Source: Gracilaria vermiculophylla (Eukaryota > Rhodophyta > Florideophyceae > Gracilariales > Gracilariaceae). Taken from it: 11,868 nucleotides of DNA. Below, piece by piece: positions 1 to 7,886 of this stretch. The notes beneath the pieces were generated by a model, which was not told the origin of the DNA, did not search any database, and saw nothing but the letters and a program-made list of their open reading frames with translations. Positions within the stretch are counted from its first letter, which is position 1. Each line of letters opens with the position of its first letter. A program made the position numbers and the translations under genes. The stretch spans positions 1,151,701-1,163,568 of the forward strand of contig JAHNZQ020000227.1 of NCBI GenBank assembly GCA_019155205.2. Reading direction: 5' to 3'.

Positions 1-180
1 CTTCTGGAGTTCGAGTTTGACATCCTCCATCGTCCTGGCATCAAACACCAGGCCGCGGATGCGCTCTCGCGAATCTCCACCGATGGGGAGGATAAAACAC
101 CTTTGGAGGACAACATCCCGTGTCTGGCCATCCAGAACGCCGACAGGAAAGAAGGATCCGACGGAGAATGTTTGGAATGA
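1..180 (+). pseudogene. Truncated Ty3/gypsy pol fragment, end of RNase H and start of linker to integrase
   Basis: Frame 1 is open from the window edge to a TGA at 178-180. It reads through the typical end of a gypsy RNase H domain, with the motifs HRPGIKHQAADALSR and then an acidic linker. In family members this part supplies the last RNase H residues, and the Asp of AADALSR is conserved. The stretch aligns without large gaps to 7782-7959 of the long element in this window, at about 84% identity by hand count with one single-base indel. Similarity stops abruptly after base 179, where integrase should follow, so this is a broken end of a second copy of the same family. The left part lies outside the window. 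Unlike the 7.8 kb copy, this copy keeps its frame open across the linker. Confidence 0.9.
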
Positions 181-271
181 CTACTGACGTCTATAGTGTG
201 TCACAAGCATCTGTTACATGACACTGACAATGTTGAAGTTGCCATAGCAGTACAATGGTTTGATACACTCA

Positions 272-277
272 AATAAA
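272..277 (+). terminator. Possible polyadenylation signal AATAAA
   Basis: A canonical AATAAA is followed within about ten bases by a T-rich tract (cttcttttttcc), the usual order of signal and downstream element. It lies about 90 bases after the end of the truncated gypsy fragment. In A/T-rich DNA this hexamer is common by chance, so support is weak. Confidence 0.25.
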
Positions 278-373
278 CGTAATCTTCTTTTTTCCTTGAA
301 CACTCGGCTTGAATTCTTTCTATCGTCAAACGCAGTGCTAGTACTGCTCTTGTATAGTGTCCGGCATCATTTC

Positions 374-385
374 TACTATATAGTA
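374..385. repeat. Perfect 12-bp palindrome with TATA-like core
   Basis: TACTATATAGTA is its own reverse complement. Its CTATATAG core could act as a TATA box in either direction. It lies 53 bases to the left of the heat-shock-element cluster, so a leftward (minus-strand) promoter with the array upstream of a TATA box is geometrically possible. No open frame follows on that strand, so function is a guess. Confidence 0.4.
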
Positions 386-438
386 TAGTTCAATATGTTT
401 TCTATTATGACCAAGAAAAATGAAGATTATGTTCTATA

Positions 439-466
439 GAATCTTCTAGAAACATCCAGATCCTTC
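439..466. promoter_or_regulatory. Heat shock element array (six alternating 5-bp units, first three perfect)
   Basis: Heat-shock factor binds inverted nGAAn units repeated every five bases. Here GAA at 439, TTC at 444 and GAA at 449 form a perfect three-unit element. The same 5-base phase continues as ATC at 454 (one mismatch to TTC), GAT at 459 (one mismatch to GAA) and a perfect TTC at 464. A second perfect element lies 15 bases further on. An exact nine-base three-unit element is expected well under once in a window this size, so two within 56 bases is unlikely to be chance. Which transcript it would serve is unknown. Confidence 0.6.
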
Positions 467-481
467 TAGTTGTATACTTTG

Positions 482-494
482 TTCAAGAAGCTTC
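482..494. promoter_or_regulatory. Second perfect three-unit heat shock element
   Basis: TTC at 482, GAA at 487 and TTC at 492 have exact two-base gaps, the canonical trimer in the opposite phase to the first unit of the array at 439. It is not in the same 5-base register as that array, so it would be an independent trimer site. Confidence 0.6.
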
Positions 495-1105
495 CACGCG
501 CTTTTACGACAACTGACCAAACAGAAAAGAATTGCTCGACACTTTGGTTGTATCTTACATACAAGATCGCCGTCGCAGGCATCGGTCGACGTGAGGTCGC
601 AGTCGGCACCGGCCCGAAGCTGTGGGAGAGAAGTGTGCTGATCTTGGATAAAGTCAGCAAAAAAGCCACTGATAAGTGCCAGGTTGGCACCGTGTGGCGC
701 CTTCTATGGAGCAGTTGGATCCGCGTGGCAGGTACGGGGCATAAATACGTGTTTCCGCATCCAAATCGATGCTCCATGACAAAGCTGAAGTAGATGAGTC
801 ACAATCGTGCTCCCTGCAATAGCTCTGGAGGGGAAAATTCCCGTCCGTTAGACATTATTGAGGCCCAATGACGAGGTGCTGCGAAGGGACCAAAGAGCGG
901 AGGCGCATGGAAGTGCACAGCGAGAAGGGCTCTACAAGAACAAGCACAAGGGCGGCGTAGGCGGATACAATAGCGCGATAGCGGGTATAGATGATGGGCC
1001 ACGAGGAGGATGGGTGAAATGGACGGATCATTGCGCTCTTTCATAGATGATGTGGCAAGCATAAATTCGCTTTTGTGTATCTCACGCGATTGTTTTATTT
1101 CAAAT

Positions 1106-1310
1106 AGTCAAAGACGCATATGGTATACAAAATCAAGAGTCTGCACGTTGCTTGGATAAAATAACAAAAATAATCGATTTATGGATAATGCGACAAAGAA
1201 ATAGATCATAAGTGGAAAAGCGAAATTTGTTGAAGATGAAGTTATGGATTCAAAAATATTAAAAACAAATCTTGATGAAAAGGAAGACATTGAAGAAAAA
1301 AACCTTGTAA
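1106..1310 (+). pseudogene. Copia integrase C-terminal segment
   Basis: Frame 2 reads KSRVCTLLG, a stop (TAA 1157-1159) where copia integrases usually have Tyr of the LGY motif, then RFMDNATKK, a stop (1202-1204), and IISGKAKFVEDE. This matches the familiar copia pattern K-x-C-x-L-x-G-Y ... Y-R-x-x-D-x-x-T-K-K-x-I-I-S-R-D-V-x-F that closes the integrase domain. It is followed by an acidic stretch (DEKEDIEE) typical of the spacer. The catalytic core that should precede it is absent, and upstream of about 1106 nothing copia-like remains. Confidence 0.8.
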
Positions 1311-1665
1311 GAACCAGACAATTTGAATACTACAAACGGCACAGAAATGGAACAAAAGGAAACAGAATCCGAAGAAAATATGCATCAAGAACAACAACAT
1401 TAAAGAAGAAATACGAGAATAAAAAAATCGCCGACATGGCTCACATATAAACATGCAGAAGCTCTAGATAATACAACTTTGGGGGCCAAAATGATGTTTA
1501 CAGATCAAACTGAACCAAAAACTTTCAAGGGAGCATTATTAGAAAACAATTCTAAAGTATGGATACAAGCTATGGGGAAAGAAATGTAATCTCATTTTGA
1601 AAATGAAACTTGGACTCTGTTTCCTTAAACGTCTAACATGCATATTCTATAGTCTAAGTTGGTAT
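1311..1665 (+). pseudogene. Copia linker and N-terminal part of reverse transcriptase
   Basis: Frame 3 carries an acidic Glu/Gln-rich linker, then RRNTRIKKSPTWL (the usual RRSxRxxKxPxWL that opens the reverse-transcriptase region), then EPKTFKGALL, WIQAMGKEM and HFENETWTL. These are the standard landmarks of the copia polymerase N-terminus. In-frame stops lie at 1401-1403 (just before RRN), at the codon after GKEM, after TLFP, and before SKLVY. The frame changes from 3 to 2 near 1666, inside the expected VYKIK motif. The upstream limit is set by a stop at 1308-1310 in this frame. Confidence 0.85.
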
Positions 1666-1938
1666 ATTGAAAATAAAACAAGAACCAACATATCAAGAAC
1701 AAATATTTAAAGCCGGACTGGTGTGTAAAGGATATCAACAATTATACGGAATCGCCTATTACGAAACAAATGCATATTTGGTAAGAATAGCTTCATTAAG
1801 GACACTATTTCTCGTAACTTTGGAAGAAGAGATGTTTATCAGTCAACTGGATGTTCAAACGGCATTTTGAAATGGAGAATTTGATGAATAAATATATGTG
1901 AAGGAAACGTAAGGGTTTTTGATATAATCTTTTCTTAG
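1666..1938 (+). pseudogene. Copia reverse transcriptase, fingers and first catalytic Asp region
   Basis: Frame 2 continues with KIKQEPT, FKAGLVCKGYQQ, YETNAYLVRIASLRTL and ISQLDVQTAF. The last is the copia motif A (QMDVKTAFLNG), and its catalytic Asp is kept. Immediately after it are a TGA at 1868-1870 where the family has Leu of FLNG, a TAA in DE-IY where the family has Glu, and another stop in the following QPEGF motif. The stops replace Leu and Glu codons, so they are ordinary damage. The frame moves to 1 before 1939. Confidence 0.85.
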
Positions 1939-2271
1939 CATGTTTGTAAATTTCCAAAGTCAATTAATGGCTTAAGAAAAGCACCGAGAGCATTGTACAA
2001 GTTAATTACTGATGTAATGCAGAACATGAATTTTAAAACATCTTTCGCAGATAATGGAATCTTTTTTGGCGTTATGGACGGAACTGAAATATTTATCGCT
2101 CTGTATGTTGATGATGTTGTCATTGACAGTGAATCTGGAGCCAAATTCTCTGCAAGAAAGCTAAAATTATCTTCTGCGTATAAAACGGATGATCTTGAAA
2201 ACTTTCGACATCTCCTTGGCATAGAAATTGATTGTCATCAAGAAAATGGATTTATCAAATTCAGTCAATAA
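1939..2271 (+). pseudogene. Copia reverse transcriptase, palm with YVDD
   Basis: Frame 1 begins with HVCKFPKSINGLRKAPRA, the copia signature VCKLKKSIYGLKQAPRAW with its Trp changed to Leu. It then has ADNGIFF and IALYVDDVVI, which carries both catalytic Asp residues of motif C. DLENFRHLLGIEI (the family's FLGIEI) follows. A TAA at 2269-2271 interrupts the frame, and the same frame continues beyond it. This is the best preserved part of the copia remnant. Confidence 0.9.
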
Positions 2272-2535
2272 ATCTACGCAAATCAGATTTTAAAAAAATG
2301 TACTATGTATTTTTGCAAGGGTATCAATAATCCAATGAAAGCAAACATAATTTTAAAATCTACGGAAAAAAAGTGCATGAAAATGAATATTCCTTATCGA
2401 GAATTCATCGGATCAATTATGTATCTGATGCATGGCACAAGACCAGATTTGTGTTTTGCCATCGGATTTATAAGTCAACTCATGGAACAATACTCAGATG
2501 TTCACCGGTGTAGTAAAGTGGATCTTAAGGTCGTA
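2272..2535 (+). pseudogene. Copia connection region before RNase H
   Basis: Frame 1 resumes after the stop with YANQILKKC, NNPMKAN and YREFIGSIMYLMHGTRPDLCFAIG, closely matching the copia landmark YRxAIGSLMYLMxxTRPDIxFAVG. At about 2505 the frame shifts to 2, where VVKWILRS matches the family's VKRILRYLKGT. Past about 2535 no copia similarity can be traced, and the RNase H domain is absent. This marks a breakpoint with the next segment. Confidence 0.8.
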
Positions 2536-3216
2536 TTGCCATGTGGCTTAACGACGGGATATTCCTAAATAGGTTTCGTATTTTATTGACGGAGCCTTGT
2601 GGTGTATTGTACGGCCAACGTGCGCTACAGTACCCTCGAGGAACGGTAGAATTCAGATTTATTTAGGTTAATTGGTGCAGGTAATCACTACAGTAGTGAG
2701 ACCTACCGAGGCGGGCCCCAGGCATGGTACTTAATCTGCCGTTCGACCTCCACCTCTGCGGAAGTAAATTAAGCACCCTTGAGTCTTCGATTACTTTTCG
2801 GGTTGGAAACTCTTGTCGAACGTTCTAAGGTTTCTAAGCCACCGATCTCTAAGTCGCCTCGTAGCAGCGCCTGTAGGAGCATTCTCGGCCCAGTGAACTC
2901 TCTTCCCCGCTTGGTTTTTGCAGACCCCCTTTCAAGATATCCTCGGCCCGTGACAGCGATTAACGGAGACCACCTTTAGGGACTCGCGCCCTTGGAGTCA
3001 ACAAAAACTCCTAACGGACGCTGTGCACTACCACCTCGAATGGAAAACTAACGGTACCACAACTGGTCTCCAGACTTAGAAAGTCAGTTTCCCAAAGTAG
3101 TTACTACTATCACTACGGAACGGCGTTTCTAGTTTGCAACGATCGGCACCAAACAGTGGAACTCATCCTTTAAAGGATTTGGAACTGGCAGGAAATCACC
3201 GTCGCCCTAGTTCTAT
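2536..3216. other. Anonymous segment between copia remnant and gypsy gag, possible LTR or leader
   Basis: No protein-like frame that I recognise lies here. The 66-codon frame at 2779-2979 has no family features. Its position just left of gag is where a 5' LTR, primer-binding site and leader would be. I looked for a second copy downstream of pol and found none, so LTR status is unproven. TGG-starting stretches at 3064, 3159 and 3180 could be primer-binding sites, but none matches a tRNA 3' end that I can name. A small hairpin is at 2685-2699. Confidence 0.4.
2685..2699. repeat. Short perfect inverted repeat, 7-bp arms with 1-base centre
   Basis: TCACTAC and GTAGTGA flank a single A. Partial pairing extends outward (GGT on the left, ACC on the right). 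It is small enough to occur by chance. It is noted because it lies in the candidate LTR or leader. Confidence 0.5.
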
Positions 3217-4335
3217 ATGGACCACTCAGAACCCCCCCTGGAAACACTTTTACATATAATTCAAGAGAACGGCTCCGTTGGTGGGCGTAGCCCGAGCAGC
3301 GCTCCCCAGGACATGAATTTCAGACTGGGGGACGTTAAAAGCCTCCTTATGAATCGTGGCTCATCTAGGGGGCCTTTCAGGAATCGCCTGCGGAGATGGC
3401 ATGATCAGGGGCAAGCGGAACTCTCAACGACATCTTTGCAGAGCGCAGACTTGGAGGTTTAGGAACCGCACAAGGCATCGCAGCCACCACCTTAGGACCT
3501 GCAGGGACGGGAAAATCCAGAAGTTAAGACCCTCCTGGAGTCACTGGCCCCACGCCTTACGATATGGCTTTCCCGCGAGCTGGTCGAAAGAATTTTTTAT
3601 GTGACTTTTCGGACCGCGCCACCACGCCCTGATGAAGGATATCGCAACGAAAGTGTTCACCGTGCTATTCATGCCATACTGGACTCAAACCCCTTCCTAG
3701 AGGGGTTCACAGGTATTATCCGTGTAGAGGTTTGTTCCCAAGCCGCGCAGCTGCTCCCCGCAGTGACATTTCATTATCGGGTTTCCGTACAGGAGAGGTT
3801 CCCTCTGTCAACACCTAAAGTGACCCCGGTCAGAGAAGGACAGGATAAGGCTGGCTCCTGTGCCAGAGGAGGAAAAGATACTCCGATAGGGAAACGGGAA
3901 CACCTCAGGAATCTTGCTATGCACCGTCTGGACCTGACGCTCCGTAAAGGAAGACAGGATACCGGTCGCGAAGGAATTCACACAAGGAGAGAAGAACAGG
4001 ATACTTCTCGGGTGGATCGCGATAACGGGGGTATCGTCAGTAACCCAGACCACCTTAAGGAAAGACGCCGAAAGAAAAAGAGGGAGAAAAGAAGAAAGCG
4101 AGACACCGATTCGGAGAGAAGTTCGGACTCCGAATCCGTGAGGAGCTCCAGCTCGGAGACAGTATACCTCCCAAGGAGAAGTGCAGAAGGTTCAGGAAGG
4201 TCGTCCCGCCTATCGACCTCCTCGCCAAAGTGGTGGATTATGACACCTACAGGTGGAATGATCGCTCCACACTCTACGACACGTCGGTTGCTAAACGACT
4301 CACGAAGATCCAGCGCCGCATGGATATTCAAATGA
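3217..4335 (+). pseudogene. Gypsy gag, N-terminal part with highly charged region
   Basis: An ATG at 3217 opens frame 1, which runs to 4335 with only two internal stops, TAG at 3460-3462 and TAG at 3493-3495. The start is my inference from the long shared frame. The protein begins MDHSEPPLETLL. After the stops it has an amphipathic segment (KTLLESLAPRLTIWLSREL), then a loosely repeated Gln-Asp motif at 3841, 3955 and 3997. A strongly basic tract follows at 4057-4107 (KERRRKKKREKRRKRD), passing into a Ser/Glu-rich stretch to about 4167. Such a region is unstructured and could act in RNA binding or nuclear entry; this is inference. From about 4215 capsid-like sequence continues in frame 3 instead, so the last 40 codons here are probably out of frame. 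Confidence 0.65.
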
Positions 4336-5098
4336 AGAAGCACTCCTTCTCAGACAAATACCCCATCATGGTTTTGAGTTTTTCACGCGCTTCCGTTCAG
4401 CGTGTAACACCGACGATGTCGATGAAGGTGCCGCCGTATGATGCTTTCAGTTCTACCTCACAGGCCAAGCGCACTAGATGATGCAGCCGCACCTCACAGG
4501 GGAGAGCACCACCGTGGATGACCCTGGAACGAAGATTTTGACGACGTACCCGGAGGTGGTCAATTTCCTCCTGAAAAGGTACGCCGCGGACGAGGTGATA
4601 GCCGATGTTGATGCTGAAGTCACCTCCTAAAGGCAGAACACGTGAATGACTGCGACGGAGTTTTTACAGAAGCTGTAGACGAAAGCCTTACGGTGTGGGA
4701 ACGTGTACTCCGAACGGCGGTTGAAGTCATTGTTTGTTGAGGGACTCCTCCCCTCGATCCGCGCGAGGGTGCGTGATCACCTTAGAACGCACCCTGAGAC
4801 CACCTATACGGAGCTAGCGCGCTTCGCGGAATCCCATGGGGATACCCACCGTGCCGTTCGCCGCAGCCATAATCCACTTTTGGACAAACCGGTGGCCTCA
4901 AGGACCCGTCGGGCATCCGCTCTGACGTTGGACTTGAGCACCTTGGAGGAGGTCGACGAGCTCACGCTCATAGAAGAGCAAGAGGCCCTTGCCCTCACAT
5001 ATACGCCTCCTCTCAGGAAGCACCGTCTAGGACGAAGAAACCCTCTTCCCCCTCTTCGTACGCATTGGCAGGATCCTGCAGGAGTGTCCGATTTGTGA
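4216..5098 (+). pseudogene. Gypsy gag capsid region
   Basis: Frame 3 (to about 4385) reads PIDLLAKVVDYDTYRWND and DKYPIMVLSF. The frame then moves to 2 in a T-run near 4376-4383 and continues FRSACNTDDVDEGAAV, TTYPEVVNFLLKRYAADEVI, TKALRCGNVYSERRLKSLF and VEGLLPSIRARVRDHL. The pattern of a short helix-rich domain ending in ERRLK-x-x-F-V-x-G-L is typical of the retrotransposon gag capsid domain, which assembles the virus-like particle. Stops in frame 2 lie at 4439 (TGA, after GAAV, likely once Trp), 4475, 4628, 4643 and 4676 (TAG before TKALR, likely once Trp). The frame closes at 5096-5098. Capsid assignment rests on position and motif shape. Confidence 0.75.
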
Positions 5099-5481
5099 AC
5101 CCTCAAGGCTACCCACCGCTTTGCAGGATTTGCTTATCTCGGGAGCCAGTACACTGTACGACTCTCACTCCGGCAATGAGAGCTACCACCCTGCAGGAAC
5201 GAGGGAAAAACATCCAGGACCTGAAGGACATACCAACGGACAGCGGAAGTTATCGAACCGCTTATCGCGACATCCGCTACCCTCAAGGAAACTACGGTTC
5301 CCGTGCTCCACTGGGAGTGCAGCTTCTCCCACTGTCACTTGCATCCGCAACGCAGGTGTCGGTATCTAAACCGGTTGCACCTCAAGGGAACACATCGCGT
5401 CTCGATGCACAACCGCAAAATTCGTCCCCGACTGGAACTCAGCCCCTCTCAAACCAGGAAAACCCTCAAAGCCACGTGTAG
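5065..5481 (+). pseudogene. Gypsy gag C-terminus, possible degenerate zinc knuckle
   Basis: Frame 1 is open for about 138 codons to a TAG at 5479-5481. Near its start it has PPLCRICLSREPVHC, with Cys, Cys and His in nearly the spacing of a nucleocapsid zinc knuckle (C-x2-C-x4-H-x4-C), but the final Cys is misplaced, so it is either degenerate or not a true knuckle. The rest is Pro/Ser/Gln-rich linker. It overlaps the capsid frame on the left by 34 bases and the protease frame on the right by 112 bases. The overlap with pol is in the -1 frame, the usual arrangement for gag-pol frameshifting, but no canonical slippery heptamer was found. Confidence 0.55.
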
Positions 5482-6278
5482 AGGATTCGCGTGGCCCCTC
5501 ACCATCGAGCCTCAGCTCCACGGAGGTCGCCTTTAGGAAAGGGGGAAACGCCGTCTGTTCCTTCAAGGCAAAATCTGCGGGCCACTCAATCCCGTGGGAC
5601 CCATTCGACACCTTTGAAGATTCTGTTCACACGCTCCGCCGTGAGAATTACAAGGTATTCGCCTCTATAGGATGCTCTCCGCTCGGCTTTACCACAGTGT
5701 GCGCTATCCTCGATACCGGAGCCGGCCCCAATCTGGTGCACGCCGACGTGCTCCCGCGGTCTGCTCTCGGTTACTTGAGGACTGGCAAGCTCCTTACGGT
5801 GCGCGGTGCGACGCGTCAAACATTGACCTTTCTCGGCGCAATCCTCCTGTACCTCCAAGTGGGCTCCTTACAGGTGATGGTGTGGGTCCTCGTGACGACC
5901 AACTTGGCCGCACAATGCATGTTGGGCACTTCGTTTGTGGGTCGGTACGTACATACAATCTACTCACGCCTGCGGAAGGTGACGTTTCACGACGCAGCCC
6001 TTGTAGGTATCGTGTCCGCATCTCCAGGACCGGACGCCAACGCTCGTAACGTGGGTATTCTTCCAAAAGAGACGCAGTCGAATAAGCTCCGAGTGGTGAA
6101 GAGCATCGAAATACCCGCTAGGAGTCAGGCTGAAGTTTCCCGGCAGACCTATGCATCTGGCCTCTCATTTCTACATGGAAGTCCACACCTGACGACGAAG
6201 CAGCACTCCATGATGGCGAACGGTTTTATGGAAATAATACCGAACATTCTTTTCGCGGTTTTGCTTGTCAACCTGTAG
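5370..6278 (+). pseudogene. Gypsy pol: aspartic protease region
   Basis: Frame 3 opens after a TAA at 5367-5369 and is unbroken to a TAG at 6276-6278. A retroviral-type aspartic protease is recognised from AILDTGAGPNLV, with the active-site Asp at 5712-5714. A hydrophobic GAILLYLQVG strand and CMLGTSF, the usual LGTDF flap-distal motif with Asp changed to Ser, follow. This enzyme would cut the gag-pol precursor. The first 100 codons are a low-complexity linker shared with the end of gag. The frame continues after the TAG into reverse transcriptase, so protease and polymerase were one polyprotein. Confidence 0.85.
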
Positions 6279-7253
6279 GAGTCGCCGTTACGGCTCCAGA
6301 AAGGAACTGTTGTCCGACTGGCTCTACCCACCTCTGCAGGACTACCTCATCTCTCTCGTTTGGAAGACCTTGCGGACCGCGATGCAATCGTCACCATGGA
6401 GGCGAAAACGACTTCCACGGCTCCAAAGGAAGATAATCCTGCCTTGTGGCAGGAGAAGCTGCAAATTGGCGAGGATTTCGAAGGACATCTCCATAGGATA
6501 GTGAAGATGCTATCCGCTTTTGAGGAAATGTGGTCTAGTCGCCTGGGTCATCTCAGCCTGACCAAGCACAGGATCAAGGTCACACCCGATGCGAAACCGC
6601 TATATCAACTACCAAGGAAAGCCCGACCCCATGCGCGCGATTTTGAACGCGATGAGGTCAACCAGATGCTGGAGAAGGGTGTTCTCGATCCTTCCCATTC
6701 CCAATAGGCCTCCCCGGTGGTGTTTGTGGAGAAGAATAATGGCTCCTTAAGGTTCGATATTGGCTACAGACGCCTCAACGAGGTGACGGTACGCGATTTG
6801 TACCCGATACCCTGGATGGATGAACGTATCGACTCCTTAGGCGATGCTTCCATCTTCTCCACGCTGCATCTTGACAGCGGTTGCTGGTAGATTGAGAAGG
6901 ACGACTTCGATAAGGATAAGACAACGTTCACCTGGCACTGTGGGTTCTTCAGATTTCTAAGTATGTCATTTGGATTGAGGAGCGCACCCGCTAGGTTCCA
7001 ACGAGCGGTGGACATAATCCTGTCAAAGGTGAAGTGGCAGTACGCTTTTGTGTATATCGATGATGTCATCATATACTCCCATAGCGTGGAGGAGCACTTC
7101 ATTCATGTGAAGCACGTGCTTCAACTCCTAAAGGATGCTGGAATCACCTTGAAGCTGGAGGAATGTTTCTTTTTCAAGTCTTTGGTAGACTACCTGGGCA
7201 TGTTGTGCTCCCGGGCCGCTTCCAGGGTTCCAGAAAACCTCAAAATGCCATGA
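6279..7253 (+). pseudogene. Gypsy pol: reverse transcriptase
   Basis: The same frame 3 continues past the stop at 6276. Landmarks in order are HRIKVTPDAKPLYQLPRKA, EVNQMLEKGVLDPS, SPVVFVEKNNGSLRF, YRRLNEVT, IFSTLHLDSGCW, FFRFLSMSFGLRSAPARFQ and FVYIDDVIIYS (YIDD at 7053-7064). Stops lie at 6705-6707 (after DPSHSQ, where the family has Trp before ASPVVFV) and 6888-6890 (after SGCW, where the family has Gln). The motif-A catalytic Asp (family TLDL) is His at 6867-6869. The Asp of the family's VDYRRLN is Gly at 6762-6764. A frame change from 3 to 2 occurs near 7190-7200, so the frame-3 tail to 7253 is not native. Confidence 0.93.
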
Positions 7254-7886
7254 AGGGAGCTCACCCTCCCACAAACCAGACGGAACTCCACTCCTCCCTG
7301 AGGTTGTGTAATGTATTCCGAAGGTTTGTACCAAATTTCTCCCATATAGGGGTGCCATTAAATCGCCTCTTGGAGAAAGACAAGCCGACGCAATTGGCTA
7401 TCTTGACGGACGAAGAGTTTTAAGCCTTCGACATCCTGAAGAGGAGACTAATAGAACCACCGATCTTGGTGTTTCCGAAGCGGCACGGCCGAATGGTGCT
7501 GGACACTGACGCCTATAAATACCAGGTCGGATGTGGCCTCCTACAGGAGCAACCGGAAGGTGGACTTCAACGCATCGGGTATTGGAGTCGCAGCCTCACA
7601 CCTACGGAACATAACTACTCCACCTCGGAGCGCGAATGTCTTGCCATCTTGTGGGCGGTTTTTGCTTTTTCGCCCGTACCTGGAAGGTGCGCGTTTCACC
7701 TTGAGGACGGACCACGCACCACTGAAGTGGATACTGTCGTTGATGGATGCTTCCGGTCGCCTAGAAAGGTGGAGGGTACGCCTCCTGGAGTTCGAGTGGG
7801 ACATCTTTCACCGCCCTGGCATTAAACACCAGGCAGCGGACGCGCTCTCTCGAATCTACACCGAGAGGAAGGAAAAAAACCTTTAG
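7190..7886 (+). pseudogene. Gypsy pol: thumb/connection and RNase H
   Basis: Frame 2 carries HVVLPGRFQ, HPPTNQTELHSSL and NVFRRFVPNFSHIGVPLNRLL, the connection that follows the polymerase. A TAA at 7421-7423 follows, then the RNase H domain. This starts LDTDAYKYQVGCGLLQEQ (catalytic Asp at 7508-7510), then IGYWSRSLT and SERECLAILWAV (catalytic Glu near 7634). In a T-run at about 7660-7676 the frame changes to 3, which continues RPYLEGARFTLRTDHAPLKW (Asp at 7710-7712) and KHQAADALSR (Asp at 7842-7844). It then stops at 7884-7886. Comparison with 1-180 shows that a one-base deletion between 7868 and 7885 caused this stop. Confidence 0.92.

Larger units (their letters stand above)
181..1105. other. 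Non-coding stretch between two retroelement remnants, contains heat-shock-element cluster
   Basis: I see no gene that I can support here. The left part (181-480) is A/T-rich. The middle (about 540-1040) is richer in G/C and has overlapping short open frames on both strands (for example 470-793 plus and 466-777 minus) that resemble no protein I recognise. Regulatory-looking pieces are an AATAAA at 272-277, a palindromic TATATA core at 374-385, heat-shock elements at 439-494, and a TATA-like ATAAATA at 741-747. A short ATG frame at 794 runs only 25 codons. The segment could be host promoter DNA or the LTR of an element whose other LTR is outside the window. Confidence 0.5.
1106..2535 (+). mobile_element. 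Ty1/copia retrotransposon remnant (integrase tail to reverse transcriptase)
   Basis: This is a 1.4-kb slice of copia pol in the normal order: integrase C-terminal region, acidic linker, reverse transcriptase with YVDD, and the connection toward RNase H. Both ends are cut. The integrase core, protease and gag are missing on the left, and the copia RNase H is missing on the right. Frame shifts occur near 1310, 1666, 1920-1938 and 2505, and at least eight stops interrupt the traced frames. The A/T-rich codon use is unlike the G/C-richer gypsy element to the right, so the two have different histories. No copia LTRs are visible. The remnant is old and cannot be active. Confidence 0.9.

Noticed and set aside
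466..793. Overlapping plus (470-793) and minus (466-777) open frames as genes
   Set aside because: Both are about 105 codons, neither shows a domain, and the plus frame starts at a non-ATG codon next to the heat-shock elements. They look like chance frames in G/C-richer DNA.
2735..2760. tRNA-like B box (GTTCGACCTC near 2744)
   Set aside because: No matching A box, T-stem pairing or acceptor stem could be drawn around it.
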